Shown in pieces: positions 1 through 6,806 of a stretch of 12,146 nucleotides of DNA. The stretch is taken from contig CAKZHN010000377.1 in NCBI GenBank assembly GCA_936924235.1, positions 1 through 12,146 on the forward strand, written 5' to 3'. The position numbers were made by a program, and so were the translations under genes. The notes below the pieces were generated by a model. It did no database searches. It saw only the letters and a program-made list of their open reading frames with translations, and was not told where the DNA came from. How positions within the stretch are numbered: position 1 is the stretch's first letter; each line of letters starts with the position of its first letter. Source of the stretch: an uncultured Rhodoplanes sp. (GTDB lineage: Bacteria > Pseudomonadota > Alphaproteobacteria > Rhizobiales > Xanthobacteraceae).

Positions 1-8
1 ACCCGGTG

Positions 9-31
9 CTCTGAGCTGCGTTATCTCAGAG
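9..31. repeat. Short perfect inverted repeat (hairpin) near window edge
   Basis: The 7-base arm CTCTGAG (9-15) is repeated as its exact reverse complement CTCAGAG (25-31), with a 9-base spacer. The hexamer ACCCGG occurs directly on both sides (1-6 and 32-37). No T-run follows on either strand, so this is not a classical intrinsic terminator. It may be an operator, an RNA hairpin or the edge of a dispersed intergenic repeat. The gene to the left is outside the window, so its role cannot be judged. Confidence 0.45.
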
Positions 32-45
32 ACCCGGGCGCCACA

Positions 46-94
46 CCTTGCTCCGCAACATGAGCGCCTCATGAAGCGCCCTCACTGAGCAAGG
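46..94. repeat. Nested inverted repeat in the leader upstream of the cupin gene
   Basis: CCTTGCTC (46-53) pairs perfectly with GAGCAAGG (87-94). The 33-base interior is itself nearly palindromic around TCATGA, with GCGC on both sides (about 65-79), so the segment can fold as a long stem topped by an inner hairpin. There is no following T-run. It lies about 190 bases upstream of the cupin start, in sequence with no supportable gene. It could be an RNA structure or a protein-binding region; its function is unknown. Confidence 0.4.
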
Positions 95-147
95 CATGCC
101 CTCGATACAGCGTCTGAAAGAGCGGACAAGATTGTTGTGATTTCGGT

Positions 148-157
148 GTGAATTCAC
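148..157. promoter_or_regulatory. 10-base perfect palindrome, possible operator
   Basis: GTGAATTCAC is a perfect palindrome about 125 bases upstream of the cupin start codon. It sits in the non-coding stretch 1-281, where no ORF with plausible coding character and no convincing -35/-10 pair was found. A palindrome of this size can arise by chance, so an operator role is only a suggestion. Confidence 0.15.
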
Positions 158-270
158 TGGGGACAGAGACGGTCGCGACGAATGTCACTTGGGACCCCTA
201 GCGCGCGGATTGCGCGGTCATCCAAACGCTGACAAGATTTCGACCATAACAAGCAACGATCCAGCCGCCG

Positions 271-275
271 GGAGG
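271..275 (+). promoter_or_regulatory. Shine-Dalgarno site that fixes the cupin start
   Basis: GGAGG lies 6 bases before the ATG at 282. The open frame extends upstream to a TTG at 189 but has no ribosome-binding site there, and the extra 31 residues would precede and bury the signal peptide. The ATG at 282 is therefore chosen. Confidence 0.8.
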
Positions 276-281
276 ATATCC

Positions 282-791
282 ATGCTTGCGCGCCTTCTCG
301 CCAGCACAGCTCTTGTCATTGCTGCAACCTCGGGCGCTCTGGCCCAACAAGCCACATCGCCAACGACCGCGTTCATGAGCGACAAAGATATTGTCGCCCT
401 CATCGACAAAGCCAAGAAAGATCGCAAGGGCGACGCCCCGGTTACGGCCGAGCCGATCTTGTCCCTCGCTCCCTATCGCGCTCAGCTCGAATATCGACCC
501 GGGAGTGCTCCGGCGGCTGTCCATGAAAAAGATGCCGAGCTGATGGTCGTGCTCCAAGGTGCCGGCAACATTATCACCGGCGGCAAGCTCGTCGATGGAA
601 AGCGCGTGAACGCAAACAATCTGAGCGGCCCATCGATCGAAGGCGGTGACCCGCACAATGTGGTCAAAGGCGACATGATCCTGATCCCGGCCAACGCGCC
701 GCACCAGGTGATCCCGAGCGGCGGCGCACCCATTGTCCTCATGACAATGCATGTGCCGTTTCCGCCCGCGAATTGGCCGCCGGCCAATTAG
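282..791 (+). CDS. Secreted single-domain cupin protein
   Basis: A 169-residue protein. Residues 1-21 form a typical Sec signal peptide: Arg4, a hydrophobic core, and an Ala-Leu-Ala cleavage site before Gln22. The mature protein should therefore be periplasmic. The cupin fold is indicated by motif 1 around residues 81-93 (His81, Glu86, Gly93) and motif 2 at 130-141 (Gly130, Pro136, Asn138, His141). The usual first histidine of motif 1 is Ala79, so a metal would have only His81, Glu86 and His141 as ligands. About 37 residues separate the motifs, a longer linker than in minimal cupins. The C-terminus is rich in Pro and Trp. The substrate cannot be deduced; enzyme, binding protein and stress protein are all possible. 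The gene is monocistronic within the window and convergent with the dehydrogenase gene, sharing 4 bases at their stop codons (788-791). Confidence 0.85.
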   Translation: MLARLLASTALVIAATSGALAQQATSPTTAFMSDKDIVALIDKAKKDRKGDAPVTAEPILSLAPYRAQLEYRPGSAPAAVHEKDAELMVVLQGAGNIITGGKLVDGKRVNANNLSGPSIEGGDPHNVVKGDMILIPANAPHQVIPSGGAPIVLMTMHVPFPPANWPPAN

Positions 792-3763
792 GAAGAGGCC
801 TCGCGAGCGAGGCTCCGCGCCGCGAGCTCGGCGATGTGCAGCGTCTGCCGGCCGGTCGCCTGCTCGATCTGCTCACGGCAACTGAAACCGTTCGCGAGAA
901 TGCCGGTCTCCGCCGCGGCCTGGCGGACCCGCGGCAGCAGCACCTGCTCGCCGATCTTCATCGACACGTCGTACTTTCCGGCTTCGAAGCCGAACGCGCC
1001 CGCCATGCCGCAGCAGCCCGAGGCCAGCAGCTCATAGTCGACGCCCATGCGGTCGAGCAGCGCGCGTTCGCTGTCGGGCTTGATGATCGCATGATGATGA
1101 CAATGCAGGTGAACCAATGCCGAACCGCCGGCGCGCGGCACGGCGTCACCGCACGCGCGATCCAGGAATTCGCTGATGAACCGGGTCTGGCCGGCGAGAT
1201 GCTGCGCCATCTCGTTGCCGGGAAACAGGGCGGGCAGCTCATCGCGAAACGCGCTGACGCAGGCGGGCTCGAGACCGATGATCGGCGTGCCGTTCTCGAT
1301 CTCCGGCTCGAGCGTGGCCAACGTCTCATTCCAAAGCCGCTTGGCCTTGGCCAGCATGCCCCAGTCGTAGAGCGGACGGCCGCAACAGAGCGGGCGCGAC
1401 GGAATCACGACGTTGAAGCCCAACGCTTCCAGCACGCGCGTCGCCGCGATGGCGGTCTGCGGCCGGAAATAGTTGTTGAAGGTGTCGGGCCACAGCATGA
1501 CGCGCGGCCCGTGGGGCTGCGGCCTGGCGCGCGCCGCAAACCATCGCGTGAAGCTTTGACCGGCATAGCGCGGAATCCGCCTTTGCGGCGCAATGCCGCC
1601 GATGCGTTTGGCCAGCGCCGACAGGCCCGGCGTCTGCGTCATTGCGTTGGCAAGCGACGGCACATGGCTCGCAAACCGCGACCAGTCGGCGATCAGCCCC
1701 ATCGAGTAGGCGGCGCGCGGCCGCAGCCGGCCCGCATAGTGATGCGCGCGGAATTCCGCCTTGTAGGTCGCCATGTCGGTGTTGACCGGGCAGTCGCTCT
1801 TGCAGCCCTTGCAGCCGAGACAGAAATCGAGCGCGTCCTCCACGGCCTCGCTTCGCCAAAGGTCCCGGATCGGGCCGCCATGCAGCATCTCGAACAGCAT
1901 CCGCGCCCGGCCGCGGGTCGAGTAGCGCTCTTCGCGCGTCGCCTGGTAGCTCGGGCACATCACACTTTTGCCCGGATCGTGCCGCCGGCATGAGCCGACG
2001 CCGACGCAGCGCGTCATGGCGCGGGTGAAGCTGCCGTCGCCCGGATAGTCGAACACGCCCTTGATCTGCGGCGGCTGGTAGCGCGGTCCCATGCGCAGGT
2101 TCGAGGTGATCGGAAACGGATCGACCACCTTGCCGGGGTTCATCTTGCCGTCGGGGTCCCAGATCGCCTTGAACTCGCGGAACGCCTGGACCAGCTCGGG
2201 GCCGTACATCTTTTCCAGAAGCTCGGCGCGGGCCTGGCCGTCGCCGTGCTCGCCGGAGAACGAGCCGCCGTGCTTGACCACCAGCGCCGCGGCCTGATCG
2301 AGGAAGCTTCGCCAGTGGGCGACGCCGCGCTCGGTGCGCAGGTCGAAATTGATACTGCAATGGACGAGCCCATCGCCGAAGTGTCCGTAGACCGAGGCGT
2401 CGTAGCCATAGCGATTGAACAGCGCCTTGAGCTCGCGCAGATACGCGCCGAGCGCCTCGCGCGGCACCGCGCTGTCCTCCCAGCCCGGCCAGGTGTCGGG
2501 CTGGTGTGCCGTGACGGCAAGCGCCGCCTCGCGCAGCTCCCAGAGCTTGGCCTGCTTGGCCCGGTCGAGCACGCTCCGGCCGTCATGACCCTTGGCGTTG
2601 AGCGCCTTGGTGAACCGGTCGGCCTGCGCCGCGGCTTCGTCGTCGCTGTCGGCGCCGAACTCGGCGACCAGCCAGCCGCCGCCTTTCGGCAGCATCTTGA
2701 GGTCTTCGGGGTGGTAGTGCTTCTCCCTGACGAAATCGATCAGCTCCTGGTCGATGCCTTCGAGCCCGATCGGCTTGAACTGAAGCACCTCGGGCACCGC
2801 GTCGGCGGCCTTGTAGATGTCGTCGAAGCCGACAATCGCCAGCACGCGATGCTGCGGACTGTGAACGAGGTTGAGCCTGGCGCGCAGGATGGTGACGCAG
2901 GTCGACTCGGTGCCGACCAGCGCGCGCGCGACGTTGAAGCCGTTCTCCGGCAGCAGATCGTCGAGGTTCTCGTAGCCGGAGACGCGGCGGGGGATCTTCG
3001 GATAGCGCGCGCGGATCAGGTCGCCGTAGCGATCCCTGAACTCCACAAGCCGGCGATAGATTTCGGCGCGTCGTGCGGGACCGGCGAGGATTTTGGCGAG
3101 CTCCGCGTCGCTGGTGGGCCCGACCGTCATGCGTTCGCCGTCATAGATGACGATGTCGAGGGAATCGACGTTGTCCGAGGTGCGCCCGGCCATCACCGAA
3201 TGAGCGCCGCACGAGTTGTTGCCCAGCATGCCGCCGAGCGTGTTGTGGTCGTGGGTCGCGGGGTCTGGCCCGAACGTGAGCCGATGCTTCTCGGCGGCCT
3301 TGCGCAGGTCGTCGAGCACGCAGCCCGGCTCGACCTCGCCAATGCGATTGACGGCATCGATCGAGAGCACCCGGTTGAGATACTTCGAGAAATCGATCAG
3401 CACCGCGACGTTGCAGCCCTGCCCGCCGAGCGCGGTGCCGCCGCCACGATTGACGATCGGCGCGCCGTAGCGATGGCACAGCACCACGGTGACCGCCGCG
3501 TCCTCGATGGTGCGGGGAATGACGACGCCGATCGGGACCTGCCGGTAGTTCGAGGCATCGGTCGCATAGAGCGCGCGGCTGCCGCTGTCGAAACGCACCT
3601 CGCCTTCGACCGCCTTGGCCAGGGCCTGCGCCAGCTCATGGGTGTTTCCCGAGAACCGCGCGAAATCGCTGGTGACGCGCCCGTCCGGCGCGCGCCTGAT
3701 GACACGATCTCCCCTTTCCCTGGTCCGCCCCTTGGCGTGATTGACTTCGACGGTGTGGGTCAT
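788..3763 (-). CDS. FAD and Fe-S binding D-2-hydroxyacid dehydrogenase, YdiJ/GlcD-GlpC type
   Basis: A 991-residue fusion of a GlcD-like flavin dehydrogenase and a GlpC-like iron-sulfur protein. It probably oxidises a D-2-hydroxy acid to the 2-oxo acid and passes electrons through Fe-S centres to the respiratory chain. The N-terminal FAD (PCMH) domain has the phosphate loop at 105-118 (RGGGTALGGQG) and a second flavin segment at 165-194. The FAD-oxidase C-terminal domain carries GHFGDG (460-465) and GEHGDG (504-509). First Fe-S motif: Cys586, Cys592, Cys603-Pro. Second: Cys648, Cys651, Cys654, Cys658-Pro. Two CCG modules follow (CCG at 793-795 and 917-919; partner cysteines Cys835 and Cys888). 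Length and order match E. coli YdiJ (about 1018 residues), which is associated with D-2-hydroxyglutarate. The ATG at 3763 is chosen because it gives the ATGA overlap with the upstream racemase-like gene and has GGAG upstream; the longer open frame to 4531 is a shadow of that gene. Substrate unproven. Confidence 0.88.
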   Translation of the reverse strand: MTHTVEVNHAKGRTRERGDRVIRRAPDGRVTSDFARFSGNTHELAQALAKAVEGEVRFDSGSRALYATDASNYRQVPIGVVIPRTIEDAAVTVVLCHRYGAPIVNRGGGTALGGQGCNVAVLIDFSKYLNRVLSIDAVNRIGEVEPGCVLDDLRKAAEKHRLTFGPDPATHDHNTLGGMLGNNSCGAHSVMAGRTSDNVDSLDIVIYDGERMTVGPTSDAELAKILAGPARRAEIYRRLVEFRDRYGDLIRARYPKIPRRVSGYENLDDLLPENGFNVARALVGTESTCVTILRARLNLVHSPQHRVLAIVGFDDIYKAADAVPEVLQFKPIGLEGIDQELIDFVREKHYHPEDLKMLPKGGGWLVAEFGADSDDEAAAQADRFTKALNAKGHDGRSVLDRAKQAKLWELREAALAVTAHQPDTWPGWEDSAVPREALGAYLRELKALFNRYGYDASVYGHFGDGLVHCSINFDLRTERGVAHWRSFLDQAAALVVKHGGSFSGEHGDGQARAELLEKMYGPELVQAFREFKAIWDPDGKMNPGKVVDPFPITSNLRMGPRYQPPQIKGVFDYPGDGSFTRAMTRCVGVGSCRRHDPGKSVMCPSYQATREERYSTRGRARMLFEMLHGGPIRDLWRSEAVEDALDFCLGCKGCKSDCPVNTDMATYKAEFRAHHYAGRLRPRAAYSMGLIADWSRFASHVPSLANAMTQTPGLSALAKRIGGIAPQRRIPRYAGQSFTRWFAARARPQPHGPRVMLWPDTFNNYFRPQTAIAATRVLEALGFNVVIPSRPLCCGRPLYDWGMLAKAKRLWNETLATLEPEIENGTPIIGLEPACVSAFRDELPALFPGNEMAQHLAGQTRFISEFLDRACGDAVPRAGGSALVHLHCHHHAIIKPDSERALLDRMGVDYELLASGCCGMAGAFGFEAGKYDVSMKIGEQVLLPRVRQAAAETGILANGFSCREQIEQATGRQTLHIAELAARSLAREASS

Positions 3764-4854
3764 GCGACAAGGCGCTCCGCATCTTGTTGCCGGAAGACGA
3801 GACCATGCCCCGGCCGGTCGAGTGCCGGCGCGATGACGCCGTTGTCCGGCACCGGCGCGCCTTCGAACACTTGCCGCTCGATCCGCACATGGTCGTGGAA
3901 CCATTCGATGTGCCGCAGCCGCGGGGCGGCGCAGCACACCGGCAGGTGCAGCGCCGGAGCGGTATGCGCCGAAAGCGGAACCGCGAAGGCATCGGCCAGC
4001 GCCGCGGCGCGCAGGAAGCCGGTGTAGCCGCCGCAGCGCGTGGCATCGGCCTGCAGCACATCGACCGCGCCGGCCTCCAGCATGCGGCGGAAGTAGAACG
4101 GCTCGTAGCCGTATTCGCCGGCCGCGATCTCGATGCCGGCCGGCGCGTGATCGCGCATGAACCGCAGGCCGTCGAGGTCGTCGCTCGACACCGGTTCCTC
4201 GAACCAGCTCACGTCCAACTCGTCGAAGCGCTGCGCGAAGAACAACGCCTGCTTGCGCGACAAGGCGCCGTTGGCGTCGACGAACAACGCGGCATCGCCG
4301 ATCGCGTTGCGCGCGGCCGATACCCGCTTGAGATCGTGCTCCGGATCGCTGCCGATCTTCATCTTGACGAAATGACAACCGTCGCGCTCGACCCAGTCCG
4401 ACAACTGCCGGCACAGACGGTCGTCGGAATAGGACGTGAAGCCGCCGCTGCCGTAGATCGGCACCTGCTCGCGCTCGACGCCGAACAGCGCCGCGAGCGG
4501 CAGATCGAGCAACCGCGCCTTGAGGTCCCACAGCGCCACGTCCACTGCCGAAATTGCGCAGGCCGAGATGCCGCGCCAGCCGATGTTGCGGACCGCGCGC
4601 ACCATCGCGGTCCAGAGCTTGGGAACCGCAAAGGCGTCCTGTCCGATGATGACCTTGGCAAGCACCTCGTCGGCGACCTCAGCCGCAGCGGCGGCTGCAT
4701 AGCTGTAGCCAAGGCCGTGCTGGCCGCCCGCTTCGATCTCGACCAGCACCATCGTGGTCGCATCCCACGCGATGGTGCCGTCGGCTTCCGGAGCGTCGGT
4801 GGGAAACCGGAATGCGTTTACCCGGACCCGCGAGATGGCGGGTGCGATCGTCAT
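3760..4854 (-). CDS. Enolase-superfamily protein, mandelate racemase subgroup (racemase or acid-sugar dehydratase)
   Basis: A 364-residue protein with the usual N-terminal lid domain and C-terminal TIM barrel. By eye it keeps the whole mandelate racemase catalytic set at almost identical numbering: the KxK motif Lys164/Lys166, metal ligands Asp193, Glu219 and Glu247, the Asp270-His297 dyad and Glu317. Such enzymes abstract the alpha proton of a carboxylate with Mg2+ to racemise 2-hydroxy acids or dehydrate sugar acids. A Lys on one face and a His-Asp dyad on the other are compatible with either chemistry. The lid residues that set specificity give no recognisable substrate. The gene starts 20 bases after the ThDP enzyme gene with AAGGAGT 6 bases before its ATG, and it overlaps the dehydrogenase gene by ATGA, so it is the middle gene of a three-gene operon. 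Family assignment is firm; the reaction is not. Confidence 0.88.
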   Translation of the reverse strand: MTIAPAISRVRVNAFRFPTDAPEADGTIAWDATTMVLVEIEAGGQHGLGYSYAAAAAAEVADEVLAKVIIGQDAFAVPKLWTAMVRAVRNIGWRGISACAISAVDVALWDLKARLLDLPLAALFGVEREQVPIYGSGGFTSYSDDRLCRQLSDWVERDGCHFVKMKIGSDPEHDLKRVSAARNAIGDAALFVDANGALSRKQALFFAQRFDELDVSWFEEPVSSDDLDGLRFMRDHAPAGIEIAAGEYGYEPFYFRRMLEAGAVDVLQADATRCGGYTGFLRAAALADAFAVPLSAHTAPALHLPVCCAAPRLRHIEWFHDHVRIERQVFEGAPVPDNGVIAPALDRPGHGLVFRQQDAERLVA

Positions 4855-4874
4855 GATTGGACTCCTTCAGCGGA

Positions 4875-6632
4875 CTAGACGATCTCGCGAATCTTGTCGG
4901 ACGCGATGGTCAGCGCGATCTTGCCGCCGGCCGGCGTGCCGCGCGCGATCGATTCGGCGAAATGAACGAGCTGCCTGGCGGTCGCCTTCGGCGGCATCGG
5001 CGGCTCATGCGGATCAACGATGGCCTCGACCAGCGCAGGCCCCGGCACATCCAGCGCCTGCTTGAGCACCTGGCCGCATTTGGCCGGATCGTCGACCGAG
5101 AACGCCGTCACGCCGAAGCCGCGCGCGACAGCGGCGAAATCGATCGGCTGGAGGTCGCAGACGTATTCCGGATTGCCGAGGAACACCATCTGCTCCCATT
5201 TGATCTGGCCGAGCGCGTTGTTCTTGATGACGACGATCTTCACATTGAGATTGTATTTCACGCAGGTGGCGAGCTCGCCGATCAGCATGGTCAGGCCGCC
5301 GTCGCCGACGAAGGCCACCACCTGACGCTCCGGATGCGCGACCGCCGCGGCGACCGCATAGGGCAATCCGCACGCCATGGTGGCAAGATTGCCGGAGCAC
5401 GAGAACATCATGTCGCCGCGCATCGTCAGATGGCGAGCCGCCCAGGTCGTGATGGTTCCGGAGTCGGTTGCGATGATGGCGCTGTCGGAGAGAAGCTTGT
5501 TCAGCTCGTGGGCCACGACTTGCGGCTTCATCGGCTTGTCGCGCCGCGTGCCGCGCTCGGCCATGAGCTTGCTCCAGTCCTGCATGCCGCTCTGGGCCTT
5601 CTCGAGGAACGAGCGGTCTTCGCGCTGCTGGATGTGTGGCGTCAGCGCCCGCAGCGTCCGCGCGGTGTCGCCGATCAATCCGGCTTCGACCGGATAGCGC
5701 AGCCCGATGCGCTTGGGATCGATCTCGATCTGCACGGCGCGGGCCTGGCCGGGCTTGGGATAGAACTCGATGTAGGGAAAGCTCGAGCCCGCGATCAACA
5801 GCGTGTCGCATTCCTCCAGCGCCTCCTGCGACGGCCGGGTGCCAAGGAGGCCGATGCCGCCCGTGCTGTACGGGCTGTCGTCCGGGATCGCGCCCTTGCC
5901 GAGCAGCGGCTTGATCACCGGAGCGCCGAGCCGCTCTGCGAGCGCCAGCACCTCGGCGCCGGCATGTATTGCGCCTGCGCCGGCGAGGATCGCGGTCTTC
6001 TTGCCGGAGTTGAGGATTTCCGCCGCACGGCTGAGCTGCTCGTCGCTCGGCATCTGCGCCGAACGCACCATCGCGTCCGACACATGCGCCGGAATGTTGC
6101 GCTCGGAGCGCTCGCTCTTCTTGACCTCCATCGACTGCATGTCGACCGGCATCGTGATGTGGGCGACACCGCGATAGGACAGCGCCGTGCGGCAGGCGAG
6201 CTCGACCACGTTCTCGACGTGGGCCGGTCCCATCACCCGCGTGTTGTAAACGCAGACGTCGGTGAAGAGCTTGTCGAGCTCGACATCCTGCTGCGTGAAG
6301 GTGTGAAGGAGATCGTGGAACTGCAGCCCCGTAATCGCCAGCACCGGCTGGCCGTCGAGCTTCGCGTCATAGAGCCCGTTGAGAAGATGGATGCCGCCGG
6401 GGCCCGAGGTGGCGATGCAGACGCCCAGCCGGCCGGTCCATTTGGCGTAGGCGCAGGCGTTGAACGCCGCCGCTTCCTCGTGTCGCACCTGAATGAAGCG
6501 GATCTGGTCCTTGTGAGTGCGCAATGCCTCAATGATGCCGTTGATGCCGTCGCCGGGAATGCCGAAGACGGTGTCGACGCCCCATTTGATCAGCGTTTCA
6601 ACCAGGATGTCCGACGCATTGGGCGATGGCAT
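4875..6632 (-). CDS. ThDP-dependent enzyme of the pyruvate oxidase (PoxB) / acetolactate synthase-like family
   Basis: A 585-residue enzyme with three domains: PYR (about 1-180) with the ThDP-activating glutamate Glu52 in RHEEAAAF, a central TPP_M/FAD-like domain (about 195-335) with IDPKRIG, and PP (about 385-540) with the ThDP motif GDGG at 443-446 ending at Asn471-Asn472. By eye it follows E. coli PoxB closely: SGPGGIHLLNGL in the PYR domain, a conserved FPYxxFYP segment, WAARHL, and a tail beyond 550 that resembles the membrane-recruiting end of PoxB. It should decarboxylate a 2-oxo acid and possibly pass electrons to quinone. The position of His70 in benzoylformate decarboxylase appears to be Thr75, which argues against that activity. 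AGGAAGGA lies 7 bases before the ATG. It is the first gene of the operon and divergent from the PPC gene. Pyruvate is the default substrate guess, but the neighbours suggest the product of the dehydrogenase may also be used. Confidence 0.87.
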   Translation of the reverse strand: MPSPNASDILVETLIKWGVDTVFGIPGDGINGIIEALRTHKDQIRFIQVRHEEAAAFNACAYAKWTGRLGVCIATSGPGGIHLLNGLYDAKLDGQPVLAITGLQFHDLLHTFTQQDVELDKLFTDVCVYNTRVMGPAHVENVVELACRTALSYRGVAHITMPVDMQSMEVKKSERSERNIPAHVSDAMVRSAQMPSDEQLSRAAEILNSGKKTAILAGAGAIHAGAEVLALAERLGAPVIKPLLGKGAIPDDSPYSTGGIGLLGTRPSQEALEECDTLLIAGSSFPYIEFYPKPGQARAVQIEIDPKRIGLRYPVEAGLIGDTARTLRALTPHIQQREDRSFLEKAQSGMQDWSKLMAERGTRRDKPMKPQVVAHELNKLLSDSAIIATDSGTITTWAARHLTMRGDMMFSCSGNLATMACGLPYAVAAAVAHPERQVVAFVGDGGLTMLIGELATCVKYNLNVKIVVIKNNALGQIKWEQMVFLGNPEYVCDLQPIDFAAVARGFGVTAFSVDDPAKCGQVLKQALDVPGPALVEAIVDPHEPPMPPKATARQLVHFAESIARGTPAGGKIALTIASDKIREIV

Positions 6633-6806
6633 GTGCCAATCCTTCCTCGCGAGCGGACAATCCGGTCCGTTCTTTCCGTTTGTGAGGTCGCCCTATGGGC
6701 CAAACGAACCAAAGACAGCGAGGTTCCTGTGACACGCAGCCGTCGGAACTCCGCCGAGCGGCCGATGGTTGAGGCTTCGAACAGCCTCCAGCCGCAGGGA
6801 TTGCCC
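6633..6806. promoter_or_regulatory. Divergent intergenic region with inverted repeats
   Basis: This 174-base gap must hold the promoters of both the catabolic operon and the PPC-ASRT pair. It contains CGGAC (6654-6658) facing GTCCG (6665-6669) across 6 bases. Next to it is a composite structure in which outer arms GTTTG (6678-6682) and CAAAC (6701-6705) enclose the perfect hairpin GCCC-TAT-GGGC (6690-6700). These sit at 20-75 bases from the operon start codon, where an operator or leader structure would be expected. No strong -35/-10 pair could be assigned in either direction. The remaining stretch 6706-6806 shows nothing apart from the ribosome-binding site of the PPC gene. Confidence 0.35.
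6796..6800 (+). promoter_or_regulatory. Ribosome-binding site that selects the PPC protein start
   Basis: AGGGA is 6 bases before the ATG at 6807. An in-frame ATG at 6765 would add 14 residues but has no comparable site, and PPC-domain proteins usually begin directly with a His-Lys-Leu-Leu-like first strand, as the protein from 6807 does. Confidence 0.65.

Noticed and set aside
1..45. Possible tRNA fragment at the left edge
   Set aside because: A D-arm-like string can be seen on the minus strand, but no anticodon arm, T-loop or acceptor pairing could be built.
773..1993. 406-codon plus-strand open frame
   Set aside because: It is antisense to the Fe-S half of the dehydrogenase and Arg/Ala-rich without domain features.
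2246..4027. 593-codon plus-strand open frame
   Set aside because: It is antisense to the FAD/Fe-S dehydrogenase, which has complete motifs; the translation has no recognisable domain and is a GC-bias shadow.
3764..4531. 256-codon N-terminal extension of the dehydrogenase frame
   Set aside because: It lies wholly inside the racemase-like gene in another frame and is arginine-rich; the ATG at 3763 with an ATGA overlap is a much better start.
3784..4878. 364-codon plus-strand open frame
   Set aside because: It mirrors the racemase-like gene on the opposite strand, and only the minus-strand product has catalytic motifs.
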